From an uncultured Clostridia bacterium (lineage in GTDB: Bacteria; Bacillota; Clostridia; Saccharofermentanales; Saccharofermentanaceae), in contig CALEFT010000054.1 in the NCBI GenBank assembly GCA_937876985.1, positions 1 through 64,000 on the forward strand: a DNA stretch of 64,000 nucleotides, in the 5' to 3' direction. Shown here in pieces: positions 18,288 through 27,496 of the stretch. The position numbers and the translations under genes were made by a program. How positions within the stretch are numbered: the first letter of the stretch is position 1; the number at the start of each line of letters is the position of its first letter. Below the pieces are notes generated by a model that did not search any database, was not told where the DNA came from, and saw nothing but the letters and a program-made list of their open reading frames with translations.

Positions 18288-19421
18288 ATGAGAAATAGCA
18301 AATTAAGAATAATAACTATTGTAACGACATTATTAGTAGCGACATTGATACTTGTGTCATGTTCAATTGATGTTGAAAGACTACAGGAAGGTGCAAGAAC
18401 AGTAGGTGAAGGCATCGAGAACCTTATAACCGGCGATGATGGCAATGATACAAATGGCAGCGATGGCGGAAAAGTAGAAATTGCAGAACCAACATCTGTG
18501 GATACTACAGAAATAGCAGTCGAGACAGAAGAAAGCCAAGCTCCTGATCAGACTTCTGTGCCAGCGGAATCTACTATTCCAGAGGAGCCAACTTCTACTC
18601 CAACATTGATGCCGACATCGACACCTACTTCGACGCCGACATCGACGCCTACACCAACACCTATTCCAGAGCCACAGAGAGTTAATTTCTCAGAGCTAAC
18701 AAACTATGAGATTCTTGAAGGAATTGAACTAAATACAGAAGAATTCGAAGAGGAATATTATCTTAGCGAAGCAATCCTAGTTGCAATGACTAGCGAAGAA
18801 ATTGAAGAAGCAGAGGCTTCTAGTGAGGAAGATTATTTATTAGCTACTTTTGCTGGCAATAGAGCAGCAATTACTATCCCAGAGAATGCAAGAACAGAAG
18901 CGGTAATTAACTTCTACCTCGAAGCATATTACCAGCAGGCAGAAGCAATGTATATGTCTGTTCTTGACAACTATATTGCACAGGCTTTAGTTCAAGGCGA
19001 GGTTACAGAAGCGTTTACTTTCAATGTAGAGCAGTCTTGCAGTGTAAATAGTAGTCTTATGATTATAAATCAGTCCTATAGCGCACTTGATGCTGAAGAA
19101 GCGAGTATTATTAGTAGTAGTGAGACACTATATATAAGCTTGCTCACAGGTCAGCTATTTGAGGTAACAGATTTGGTAGATATCGATGCGGTTCGTGCCG
19201 ACATCCCAGAAACTCTTGCAGAGCTTGGAATTGAGACAGAAATGTCAGAAGAGGAGCTTGCCGTTGCTATTTCTGAAGCAACTATCGACGTACAACTTGG
19301 CGGCGAGGGTGTAGTTCCTTCCATTAGAATAGTGTTTATTGATGAGGGAGATACAGTTACTACCTTTGTGCCACTTGATAACTATTTGACAAGTCTCGGC
19401 TATGCTCATTTAAGAGAATAA
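18288..19421 (+). CDS. Thr-Pro-rich lipoprotein of unknown function
   Basis: The 377-aa product has a signal peptide with lipobox LVSC, then an acidic and Thr/Pro-rich tether (~50-125, with repeats of STPT encoded by an imperfect 18-bp tandem repeat near 18611-18660). A globular ~250-residue domain follows. The last part (SVNSSLMIINQSYSAL... then LYISLLTGQLFEVTDLV) faintly resembles the DUF3298/RsiV-type extracellular domain; this is a low-confidence family guess. It lies after a terminator, so it is probably transcribed on its own. Like the adaptor at 14873, it uses a wall-spanning Thr-Pro spacer, which suggests display beyond the peptidoglycan. The ribosome binding site is weak and the start is taken from the signal peptide. 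Confidence 0.65.
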   Translation: MRNSKLRIITIVTTLLVATLILVSCSIDVERLQEGARTVGEGIENLITGDDGNDTNGSDGGKVEIAEPTSVDTTEIAVETEESQAPDQTSVPAESTIPEEPTSTPTLMPTSTPTSTPTSTPTPTPIPEPQRVNFSELTNYEILEGIELNTEEFEEEYYLSEAILVAMTSEEIEEAEASSEEDYLLATFAGNRAAITIPENARTEAVINFYLEAYYQQAEAMYMSVLDNYIAQALVQGEVTEAFTFNVEQSCSVNSSLMIINQSYSALDAEEASIISSSETLYISLLTGQLFEVTDLVDIDAVRADIPETLAELGIETEMSEEELAVAISEATIDVQLGGEGVVPSIRIVFIDEGDTVTTFVPLDNYLTSLGYAHLRE

Positions 19422-19477
19422 TGTTCTGAATGTTATAAATAGTAATATATATAGAGAAGATGGCGTAGAATAGGGAG

Positions 19478-19493
19478 CGCGAAACGTTTCGCG
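19478..19493. promoter_or_regulatory. 16-bp perfect palindrome, LacI/CcpA-type operator
   Basis: CGCGAAACGTTTCGCG is a perfect palindrome with the AAACGTTT core typical of LacI/GalR-family operators. It lies 385 bp upstream of the sugar-importer operon. Control of that operon by a LacI-type repressor is inferred; no such regulator is encoded in the window. Confidence 0.6.
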
Positions 19494-19878
19494 TAAAATC
19501 TAGTTCACATTTGCGAAAAGCAAGCAACTTCTCATTTTTGCAAGAACAAGAAAAATCGAGGTATTTTTGAGAGAAAAGAAAGAGTTTTCAGGTGTTTTTC
19601 TGAAACAAATATCAAAAAATAGAATAGTTACGAAATTTTGAATTTAGTTAAATTGTAAGAAATGCACAAAAGAAAAAAGGCTTTTATAGTCTATTCGCAT
19701 AAATTAAACTTGCATATTTGAAGCGATTGTTGTAAACTCGCACTGTAAGAATTCGCGTTTTGGCGTCTATATGTCGACCAGGCAGGCGAATCACATGGAT
19801 TAAGTTCCATGTAAGTAACATTCGGTCCTAATGGACAAAATATAAAACCTTTTAATTTTTATGAGGAGGCAAACAAAA
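19494..19878 (+). other. Long AT-rich upstream region of the sugar-importer operon
   Basis: This 385-bp stretch has no supported gene. It is AT-rich up to about 19735. A possible promoter is TTGCAT (19710-19715) with TGTAAA at 19731, but the spacer is only 15 bp. The likely leader contains a short hairpin CATGGA/TCCATG at 19795-19812. No known riboswitch class was recognised. Confidence 0.35.
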
Positions 19879-21288
19879 ATGAAGACAAAGAAGATTGTTG
19901 CTTTGATGCTATCACTTGCAATGGTTCTCGGTGTTGTTGCTGCTTGCGATGATAAGAACGCAGAAGAGACAACAACAGCTGGTACAACAGTTGCTACAAC
20001 AGCTACTCCAGAGACAGAGCCAGCAGAGACAGAGCCAGCTGAGACAACAGAGGCTGCTCCAGAGGCTTCTCTAGACGGTTATGTTGAGATGACAGTTGCA
20101 GACGTTGCTGACGAGGGTGACACAGTTATGATTTATGGTTGGAACGAGGAGTTCCCAGGATTGGTTGATACATATTCTGAGGTTACATACCAGCTAGAAA
20201 TCACAGAGTCCAATGCTTACCAGGCAAAGCTTGACCAGGTTCTCGCTTCTGGTGACAACGCTCCAGACCTTTTCGTTTGTGACGCTGACTACGCTTCTAA
20301 GTACATGAATTCTGCTAACACAATTTCTGTAAACGATCTTGGTATCGCTTACTCTGAGTTGACAGAAATGTACAACTACACACTCCAGTTCGCTTGTGAT
20401 GACAACATGGTAATTAAGGGTCTTGCATGGCAGGCTTGCCCATGTGGTGTTTTCTACAACAGAACTCTTGCTGAGACATACCTCGGTGTTTCTGAGCCAG
20501 AAGATGTAGCTCCTTTCTTTGCTACATGGGAGGCTTTCGTTGAGACATGTCAGTTGGTTAACGAGGCTTCTGAGGGTGCTGTAAAGGCTATCTCTGGTAC
20601 AGATGATATCTGGAGAGCATACCTCAACACACGTTCCAACCCATGGATCGTTGATGGTGAGATCGTTGTAGATCCAGCTATGTCTGACTACTTCGAGATT
20701 GCTAAGACACTTTATGATGAGCAGCTCACATTCCAGACATCTCAGTGGGGTGACGTATGGACAGCTAACATGTCCAACGAGACAGTTCTTTCTTACTGGG
20801 GTCCAATGTGGCTCGCAAGATTCTCAATGGGTCTTAACGATGGTGAGGTACCTTCCAACCAGACATCTGGTGATTGGGGTCTCGTAGAGGCACCAGCTCC
20901 ATTCTACTGGGGTGGTACATGGATGATGGCATCCACATTCTGCGACATGAAGGCTTCTTGTGCTCAGATCATGAGAGACATCGCTATTAACACAGACAAC
21001 CTCCAGGCTATGGCTGACGGTGGTGAGTTCGTTAATAACGTTTCCATCATGACTGCAATCGCTGAGGACGCTTCTTTCTCACTCGAGTGGCTCGGTGGCC
21101 AGAACCCAGCAGCTGTTCTTCTAGCTGCAGCTTCTACAATCGACAACTCTTGTGTTGGTGAGAATGACCAGGCTATTAACGATGCATTCACAGCATGCGT
21201 TAACTCCTACCTCGCTGGCGACATCGCAACAGTAGCTGACTGTGAAGCACAGTTCATCGCTTCTGTAGAGGAGCTCGGTATCGTTTAA
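19879..21288 (+). CDS. Extracellular solute-binding lipoprotein (probable cello-oligosaccharide importer)
   Basis: The 469-aa lipoprotein begins MKTKKIVALMLSLAM and has the lipobox VAAC. A Thr/Glu/Ala/Pro-rich spacer (~30-60) precedes a family-1 binding domain (from MIYGWNEEFPGLVDTY). The start is ATG 19879; the in-frame ATG at 19861 overlaps the GAGGAGG ribosome binding site. Its position directly before MalF/MalG-type permeases and a cellobiose phosphorylase suggests a beta-glucan oligosaccharide ligand, as inference. Codons are strongly biased (GCT, TCT, GGT), implying high expression. A strong hairpin at 21325 separates it from the permease gene, consistent with the higher expression usual for binding proteins. 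Confidence 0.88.
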   Translation: MKTKKIVALMLSLAMVLGVVAACDDKNAEETTTAGTTVATTATPETEPAETEPAETTEAAPEASLDGYVEMTVADVADEGDTVMIYGWNEEFPGLVDTYSEVTYQLEITESNAYQAKLDQVLASGDNAPDLFVCDADYASKYMNSANTISVNDLGIAYSELTEMYNYTLQFACDDNMVIKGLAWQACPCGVFYNRTLAETYLGVSEPEDVAPFFATWEAFVETCQLVNEASEGAVKAISGTDDIWRAYLNTRSNPWIVDGEIVVDPAMSDYFEIAKTLYDEQLTFQTSQWGDVWTANMSNETVLSYWGPMWLARFSMGLNDGEVPSNQTSGDWGLVEAPAPFYWGGTWMMASTFCDMKASCAQIMRDIAINTDNLQAMADGGEFVNNVSIMTAIAEDASFSLEWLGGQNPAAVLLAAASTIDNSCVGENDQAINDAFTACVNSYLAGDIATVADCEAQFIASVEELGIV

Positions 21289-21324
21289 TCTTAATTGATT
21301 AAGATACTAAACTAAGGTAATTGT

Positions 21325-21350
21325 GCGGGGCGGGGGAAACCCTGCCCCGC
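21325..21350 (+). terminator. Intercistronic hairpin after the binding-protein gene
   Basis: GCGGGGC-GGG and CCC-TGCCCCGC form a very GC-rich stem around GGAAA. The following ATTTCCTTATTCTT is only partly T-rich, so it may act as a leaky terminator or 3' stabiliser. Confidence 0.7.
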
Positions 21351-21407
21351 ATTTCCTTATTCTTCAAAACTTTTGGGCAAAAATTTAACTTATGGAGAGT
21401 GACGAAG

Positions 21408-23816
21408 ATGGCACGTGGCGCTAAGACAACAACAAAGCGTAAGGGATTAAGCTATACACGCTTTGGTTATATCTTTATCGCACCATTCGTAATCGTTTAC
21501 ATACTTTTCAGCTTGTATCCACTCCTTACAACATTCTGGTACAGTGGAACAAATATGCAAAGTACAACAGCGGATTTCTGGGGCTTTGGCGATAAAGTTG
21601 TATACTATGACCAGTACTTAGATCTTACAGAGTATTTCTCTGACAACTTCGAAACAGAAGTAGGAATTAGTCAGATCGAATACATGAAGATCAAGAATTT
21701 CTTTGCTACACAGGATGCAGCAAATCTATACAACCCACTCAATGAAGAAGGTGTTCAGGCTATCATTGATATGGGTGCTAATGAATTTATTTCACAGGCT
21801 ACAATTGATAAGTTGCAGACAGCACTTAACGAGGGTAACCTATCAGCTCTTGATCAGGAAGCTATTACAGAACTAAATAATTGGAAGAAGCAGTTCGTAG
21901 ACCTAGAGTTTTCACTCCAGTCTCAGATTGGTTCAATCAATTCAACTCTTGATTCAATTGTAAATTCTGCAAGTTCAGAAGAGGGCGAAGATGCTCTTAC
22001 ATCAGAAGATATTGTTTCAGCTGATAATTTTGCAGAGTTTATTGACACACTTTCTAATACAGAATTTACTGAAGGACAGCAGGCTCTTATTGCTTACCTC
22101 GAAGGTTTTGCAGGACAGCCACTTGTTGATTACTTCACAGCAGCACAGTCTGGTGAAGTTTCAATTGATGATCCTACATTCTATTATATTTGTAATAGAC
22201 TCAGTTCTCCTAAGGCAACTTTCGGAGAGGAGTCAATTAGCAGTATCACAGTTCCTTTCCTCAATGATTTGAAGTCATATTTGACAACAAGTTCATGGAT
22301 TTCAACAATTACTGCTTTGAACAGCTATTCCAATTTGCCACTTTATGCTTCTGGTGAAATGGATATGCATGATAATGAAGAACAGCTCTATTCTGATATC
22401 GAGACACTCGAATCTGCTGGTATCCTCTCACTTATACCACTTGAGTACAATGGAACAGAACTTGTTCCAGCTGAGAGCGAGACAGACAACTTCCTATTTG
22501 GATATAGAACATTTATCGATGCAGATGGTGCGCGTGACTCTAATGAGACTGAGGTTGCTGCAGCAATGCAGATTTCCAAGATTCAGTCTTATGTAGGTGT
22601 ACAGGGTCGTGCTCTTCTCATTGGTATGGGAATCAATGTTGACCAGTATATCTCATTTAATGGTGAACTCGATATTGATAAATATTATGAGTTTAAGGCT
22701 ATGATCGGTCTTACAGATTCACTTTCTATTGATGTTTATGAGAGACTTAACGAGTCATACATCAACAGACAGGTGACTAAGGCAGAAGCAGCTCTTGCTG
22801 AAGCACAGGCTGAACTTCCTGATGCAGAAGCAGCTCTTGCTGCACTTTCCGTTAATGATGAAGGTTATCAGGCTGCTCTTGAGGAAGTTGCTTCTTTGAA
22901 GAATAAGATTGAGAAGAACGAAGCAACAATCAAGAATCCTGACTCACTTTACAGCAAGGCTAATGCTAAGTATTCATATCTCTTTATTGGTATGGAAAAC
23001 TTCTCTGAAATCTTCTCTAATAAGACAAGATTCAATAACGTTGCAGGTGCTTTCACAGCTACAGCTATTGTTTGGATTATTGGTTTCGTACCACAGATTC
23101 TCTTAGCACTTCTTCTTTCTGCATGGTTCACAGACACTAAGATTAAGCTTAGAGGTCTTAACCTCATGAAGGCTTTGATGTACCTTCCAAACGTAATCAC
23201 AGCATCTACTGTTGCTATCTTCTTTAGAAGAATCTTCTCTTACTCAAACGGTGGTGCTAAGTCAGCTTCCCAGATGATTCTTAATGCATTTGGTGACGCT
23301 GATGGTTATAACTTCTTCGAGAGCCCATGGGCTACAAGAATGATTGTTGCATTCATTAACTTCTGGATGTGGTATGGTAATACAATGATCGTATTGATTG
23401 CTGGTATTTCTTCAATCAGTGAGTCCTTGTATGAGTCCGCTCAGATTGATGGTGCTAACACATTCCAAACATATATTAAGATTACAATGCCACTTCTAAG
23501 ACCAATCCTCTTGTACACATTGGTATCTTCTTTGATCGGTGGTTTGCAGATGTTCGATATTCCACAGAACTTGAATGCTTCTCCAGCACTCATCGACTTC
23601 AATGGAACAATGGTTCGTTCTACAAGAACAATCTTGATGTATGTAAATGATCAGGCATTTGGTAAGCAGGATATTAAGCAGGTTGGTAATGCTTCTGCTG
23701 TATCTATCTTGTTGTTCATCGTTACAACAATCCTTTCCATCCTCATCTTCTATCTAATGAGAGATAAGGATGCTTCAAAGGCTAAGAAGTTAGTAAAGAA
23801 GGGAGGAACTAAGTAA
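21408..23816 (+). CDS. MalF-type ABC permease with a ~500-residue extracellular insertion
   Basis: The start is ATG 21408, preceded by GGAGAG; the longer frame from 21321 would run through the hairpin. The 802-aa product has a first membrane helix at ~18-40 (YIFIAPFVIVYILFSLYPLL). A hydrophilic region of roughly 500 residues follows, before the usual MENFSEIF segment and the remaining five helices. The EAA loop (ISESLYESAQIDGANTFQTY) is intact. E. coli MalF has a P2 loop of ~180 residues at a different position; this one is much larger and includes a predicted coiled coil (~455-515, alternating Ala/Glu/Leu). It probably contacts the binding protein or the substrate outside the membrane. Its stop overlaps the next start by one base. 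Confidence 0.88.
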   Translation: MARGAKTTTKRKGLSYTRFGYIFIAPFVIVYILFSLYPLLTTFWYSGTNMQSTTADFWGFGDKVVYYDQYLDLTEYFSDNFETEVGISQIEYMKIKNFFATQDAANLYNPLNEEGVQAIIDMGANEFISQATIDKLQTALNEGNLSALDQEAITELNNWKKQFVDLEFSLQSQIGSINSTLDSIVNSASSEEGEDALTSEDIVSADNFAEFIDTLSNTEFTEGQQALIAYLEGFAGQPLVDYFTAAQSGEVSIDDPTFYYICNRLSSPKATFGEESISSITVPFLNDLKSYLTTSSWISTITALNSYSNLPLYASGEMDMHDNEEQLYSDIETLESAGILSLIPLEYNGTELVPAESETDNFLFGYRTFIDADGARDSNETEVAAAMQISKIQSYVGVQGRALLIGMGINVDQYISFNGELDIDKYYEFKAMIGLTDSLSIDVYERLNESYINRQVTKAEAALAEAQAELPDAEAALAALSVNDEGYQAALEEVASLKNKIEKNEATIKNPDSLYSKANAKYSYLFIGMENFSEIFSNKTRFNNVAGAFTATAIVWIIGFVPQILLALLLSAWFTDTKIKLRGLNLMKALMYLPNVITASTVAIFFRRIFSYSNGGAKSASQMILNAFGDADGYNFFESPWATRMIVAFINFWMWYGNTMIVLIAGISSISESLYESAQIDGANTFQTYIKITMPLLRPILLYTLVSSLIGGLQMFDIPQNLNASPALIDFNGTMVRSTRTILMYVNDQAFGKQDIKQVGNASAVSILLFIVTTILSILIFYLMRDKDASKAKKLVKKGGTK

Positions 23817-24691
23817 TGAGTTACGCTACACAGAAACTTAGAAGTAGAAGAGCTGCTGACCTATCTTACAAGGTTCTTGTATATGTTGTAGTATTCTTCT
23901 TCGCAGTTCTTGCTATTATTCCTTTCTGGTTCATGTTTATGAACGCAACATGGGATACATTTAACATTCAGTCTGGTATTAAGTTGTGGCCAAGTGCTCA
24001 TCCAATTGAGCAACTTTCTACAAACTGGAACAACTTGGTAACAAGATCAACATTTAGCTTCTCGATTGGTTTTAAGAACTCTATTATTATTTCCACGAGT
24101 GCTACAGCTCTTACAGTTTACTTCTCTGCTTTGACAGCATACGGTCTTAAGGTTTATGACTTTAAGGGACGTAAGGTGCTCTTCGCATTGATCGTAGGTG
24201 TAATGATGGTTCCTACAGCAGTTAACATCACTGGTTTCTATAGATTGATGTCTACAATGGGTCTTCTTGGTACAAAGTGGCCATTGATTATCCCAGCAAT
24301 TGCTGCTCCATCAACAGTATTCTTTATTAAGCAGTATCTAGATTCTTCTTTCTCAATCGATATCGTTGAGGCTTCAAGAATCGATGGCGCAGGTGAGTTC
24401 TACACATTTAACATGATTTGCTTGCCTATCATGGTTCCTGCTATTGCAACACAGGGTATCTTCTCATTCCTCGGATCATGGAACAACTTCTTTGCTCCAT
24501 CCATCCTCTTGAGTAAGACAGAGAACAAGACACTCCCATTGATGGTTGCACAGCTCTACGGTGACCGTTATCAGGACTACGGTGCTATTTACACAGGTCT
24601 TTCGGCTTCCGTATTACCAGTAGTTATCGTTTACGTATTCTTGCAGAAGTACATCATTCAGGGTGTTGCTGCCGGTGGTGTTAAGGAGTAA
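23816..24691 (+). CDS. MalG-type ABC permease
   Basis: The 291-aa permease has six predicted membrane segments and the EAA loop (FSIDIVEASRIDGAGEFYTF). The start codon overlaps the stop of the MalF-type gene (TAATG), which implies translational coupling and equal subunit amounts. Together they form the membrane channel of the sugar importer whose binding protein is at 19879. The ATPase subunit is missing here and is presumably a shared one. A strong terminator follows at 24732. Codon use matches the binding protein, suggesting high expression. Confidence 0.92.
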   Translation: MSYATQKLRSRRAADLSYKVLVYVVVFFFAVLAIIPFWFMFMNATWDTFNIQSGIKLWPSAHPIEQLSTNWNNLVTRSTFSFSIGFKNSIIISTSATALTVYFSALTAYGLKVYDFKGRKVLFALIVGVMMVPTAVNITGFYRLMSTMGLLGTKWPLIIPAIAAPSTVFFIKQYLDSSFSIDIVEASRIDGAGEFYTFNMICLPIMVPAIATQGIFSFLGSWNNFFAPSILLSKTENKTLPLMVAQLYGDRYQDYGAIYTGLSASVLPVVIVYVFLQKYIIQGVAAGGVKE

Positions 24692-24731
24692 TCCTTACAC
24701 AAACGTAATCATAATTGAATTGATTAATAAG

Positions 24732-24764
24732 ACGCCTTGCTTCGTATGAAGCGAGGCGTTTTTC
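24732..24764 (+). terminator. Rho-independent terminator after the sugar-importer permeases
   Basis: ACGCCTTGCTTC pairs with GAAGCGAGGCGT around GTAT with one mismatch, then TTTTTCTTTT. Very similar in sequence to the terminator at 27380. Confidence 0.9.
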
Positions 24765-24901
24765 TTTTCGAGAGGGGCGGTAAGAGAACGCTAGAAAAAT
24801 GAATTGGAAAAAAAGTATGAAGTAGTTCAACTTTGATTGTCTTTAGTGTAAAATAGAATGACTTAAGGTCGAAGACCAAAATTTATGGGGAGGCAATCAA
24901 T

Positions 24902-27334
24902 ATGCAATTTGGACATTTTGACGACATTAGTCGCGAGTATGTAATTGAGACTCCGAAGACTCCATATCCATGGATTAACTATCTTGGAAGCCAGGATTTC
25001 TTTGGTTTGATTTCTAATACTGCTGGTGGCTACAATTTCTACAAGGACGCTAGACTTAGAAGAATTACACGTTATCGTTATAACAACATTCCTGTTGATG
25101 ATGGCGGACGTTACTACTACATTAAGGATGGCGATACTGTTTGGAATCCTGGATTTAAGCCTTGCAAGACGGAGCTTGATTCTTATGAGTGCCGTCATGG
25201 TTTGGGATATACAAGAATTACAGGTGTAAAGAACGATGTTGAGGCTTCAATGCTTGCTTTCGTTCCACTTGATTACAAGGGCGAGATTAACAGAATCACT
25301 CTTAAGAACAATGGTACTGCTACTAAGAACATTCAGTTGTTCTCACTTCGTGAGTGGTGCTTGTGGGATGCTTCTGATGATATGCTTAATTTCCAGAGAA
25401 ACTATTCTACAGGTCAAGTTGAGATCAAGGATAGCGTAATTTATCATAAGACAGAGTACAGAGAGAGAAGAAATCACTATGCTTTCTATTCTGTAAACGT
25501 TCCAGTTGATGGATTTGACTCTTCTCTTGAGGAGTTCCTCGGAATGTACAACGGATTTGATTGTCCACAGGTTGTATGCGAGGGTAAGGCTAGAAATTCT
25601 GTTGCTGATGGTTGGCAGCCATGCGCAAGCCACATGATCAATGTAACACTTAACCCAGGCGAGACAAAGTCATTTATCTTTATTACAGGTTATGTTGAAC
25701 TTCCAGTTGAGGATAAGTGGGAGTCACCTGATGTTATCAACAAGAAGCCTGCTATTGAGATGATTAATCAGTTTGCTACAGATGAGCAGGTTGATAAGGC
25801 TTTTGATGAGCTTGCTAGAAACTGGGATAGACTACTTTCTATCTACAAGGTTGACATTAAGGACGAGAAGACAGCTCGTATGGTAAACATTTGGAACCCA
25901 TATCAGTGTATGGTTACATTTAACATGTCTCGTTCAGCTTCATACTTCGAGTCTGGTGTAGGCCGTGGACTCGGATTCCGTGATTCTTCTCAGGACTTGC
26001 TCGGATTCGTTCATCAGATTCCAGAGAGAGCAAGAGAGAGAATTCTCGACATCGCTGCTACACAGTTCAGAGATGGTGGATGCTATCACCAGTATCAGCC
26101 ACTTACAAAGAAGGGTAACAACGATATCGGTGGTGGATTCAACGATGACCCACTCTGGCTCATCGCTGGTACAGCTGCATACATTAAGGAGACTGGAGAT
26201 TTCGGTATTCTTGATGCAGAGACACCATATGACTGCGATCCTAACAATACAGGTTCTCTACTTGAGCACCTCACAGCTTCTTTCTACCATGTTGTTAACA
26301 ACAAGGGACCACACGACCTTCCACTTATCGGAAGAGCTGACTGGAATGACTGCTTGAACTTGAACTGTCACTCTGAGGCTCCAGGAGAGTCCTTCCAGAC
26401 ATTTGGTACAGCTGACGGCCGTGTTGCTGAGTCCGTTCTCATCGCTGGTATGTTCGTAGCAATTGGACCAGAGCTCGTTGAGATGTATAGAAGAAAGGGT
26501 ATGAATGAAGAGGCTGACAAGGCTCAGGCAGAGATTGATGCAATGAGCAAGGCTGTTCTTTCCGCAGGATGGGACGGCGAGTGGTTCGTTCGTGCTTATG
26601 ATGCATTTGGCAACAAGGTTGGTTCTAACGAGTGTGAAGAGGGTAAGATTTTCATCGAGTCACAGGGTTACTGCGTAATGGCTGGAATCGGTGTAGAGAC
26701 AGGTGAAGCTGAGAAGGCTCTTAACTCTGTAAGAGATATCCTCGAGTGCGAGCACGGTATCGTTATTCAGCAGCCAGCTTATTCTAAGTATTACTCCAAC
26801 CTCGGTGAGTGTTCTTCTTACCCACCAGGATACAAGGAGAATGCTGGTATCTTCTGTCACAACAACCCATGGATTATTATCGCTGAGACAGTAATCGGAC
26901 GTGGTGATAGAGCATTCAATCTTTATAAGAAGATTGCTCCAGCATATAGAGAGGCAATTTCCGAAGTACATAGAAATGAGCCATATGTATACTCACAGAT
27001 GATCGCTGGTAAGGATGCAAAGAGAATGGGTGAGGCTAAGAACTCTTGGCTCACAGGTACAGCTGCATGGAACTTCGTAGCTATTTCTCAGGCAATCCTC
27101 GGTGTAAAGCCAGGTTACGACGGACTTATCGTTGACCCATGTATCCCATCTGACTGGGATGAGTACACAGTAACACGTGTATTCCGTGGTGCTACATATG
27201 TAATCACAGTTAAGAACCCAGACAAGAATCAGAAGGGTGTTAAGAGCATGACATGTGATGGCGCTGCTGTTACAGGAAATGTTCTCCCAGTATTCGAGGC
27301 TGGTACAACTCACAATGTAGAGGTTGTTCTCTAA
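24902..27334 (+). CDS. Cellobiose phosphorylase (GH94)
   Basis: The 810-aa cytosolic enzyme is predicted to split cellobiose with inorganic phosphate into glucose 1-phosphate and glucose. Its length equals that of known clostridial cellobiose phosphorylases (~811 aa). Visible family features are the N-terminal FGHFDDISREYVI, the HGLGYTRI segment, GRGLGFRDSSQD, and the catalytic motif ADWND at residues ~479-483. Close relatives in GH94 act on chitobiose or laminaribiose, so substrate is inferred from overall similarity and context. GGGGAGG lies 8 nt before the ATG. It follows the importer operon after a terminator and carries its own terminator, so it is probably a single-gene unit. Glucose from the reaction could be used by the glucokinase at 45946. 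Confidence 0.87.
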   Translation: MQFGHFDDISREYVIETPKTPYPWINYLGSQDFFGLISNTAGGYNFYKDARLRRITRYRYNNIPVDDGGRYYYIKDGDTVWNPGFKPCKTELDSYECRHGLGYTRITGVKNDVEASMLAFVPLDYKGEINRITLKNNGTATKNIQLFSLREWCLWDASDDMLNFQRNYSTGQVEIKDSVIYHKTEYRERRNHYAFYSVNVPVDGFDSSLEEFLGMYNGFDCPQVVCEGKARNSVADGWQPCASHMINVTLNPGETKSFIFITGYVELPVEDKWESPDVINKKPAIEMINQFATDEQVDKAFDELARNWDRLLSIYKVDIKDEKTARMVNIWNPYQCMVTFNMSRSASYFESGVGRGLGFRDSSQDLLGFVHQIPERARERILDIAATQFRDGGCYHQYQPLTKKGNNDIGGGFNDDPLWLIAGTAAYIKETGDFGILDAETPYDCDPNNTGSLLEHLTASFYHVVNNKGPHDLPLIGRADWNDCLNLNCHSEAPGESFQTFGTADGRVAESVLIAGMFVAIGPELVEMYRRKGMNEEADKAQAEIDAMSKAVLSAGWDGEWFVRAYDAFGNKVGSNECEEGKIFIESQGYCVMAGIGVETGEAEKALNSVRDILECEHGIVIQQPAYSKYYSNLGECSSYPPGYKENAGIFCHNNPWIIIAETVIGRGDRAFNLYKKIAPAYREAISEVHRNEPYVYSQMIAGKDAKRMGEAKNSWLTGTAAWNFVAISQAILGVKPGYDGLIVDPCIPSDWDEYTVTRVFRGATYVITVKNPDKNQKGVKSMTCDGAAVTGNVLPVFEAGTTHNVEVVL

Positions 27335-27379
27335 TCGATACGAGTAATGAGTTAATAGACGATTACTAGAATAATTAAG

Positions 27380-27413
27380 ACGCCTTGCTATCTTTGGTAG
27401 CAGGGCGTTTTTT
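27380..27413 (+). terminator. Rho-independent terminator after cellobiose phosphorylase
   Basis: ACGCCTTGCTA pairs with TAGCAGGGCGT (one mismatch) around TCTTTGG-like loop, followed by TTTTTT. Confidence 0.9.
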
Positions 27414-27496
27414 CTGTGGTTAATTACATATAAATAGTATTCTTAGGTGTATAATTAGTAGAAGAAATCAAAGAGAAAAAATGGTAGAAAGTTCAC

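Noticed and set aside
21321..21407. Upstream start for the MalF-type permease
   Set aside because: The extension reads through the GC-rich hairpin and has no ribosome binding site; GGAGAG supports ATG 21408.
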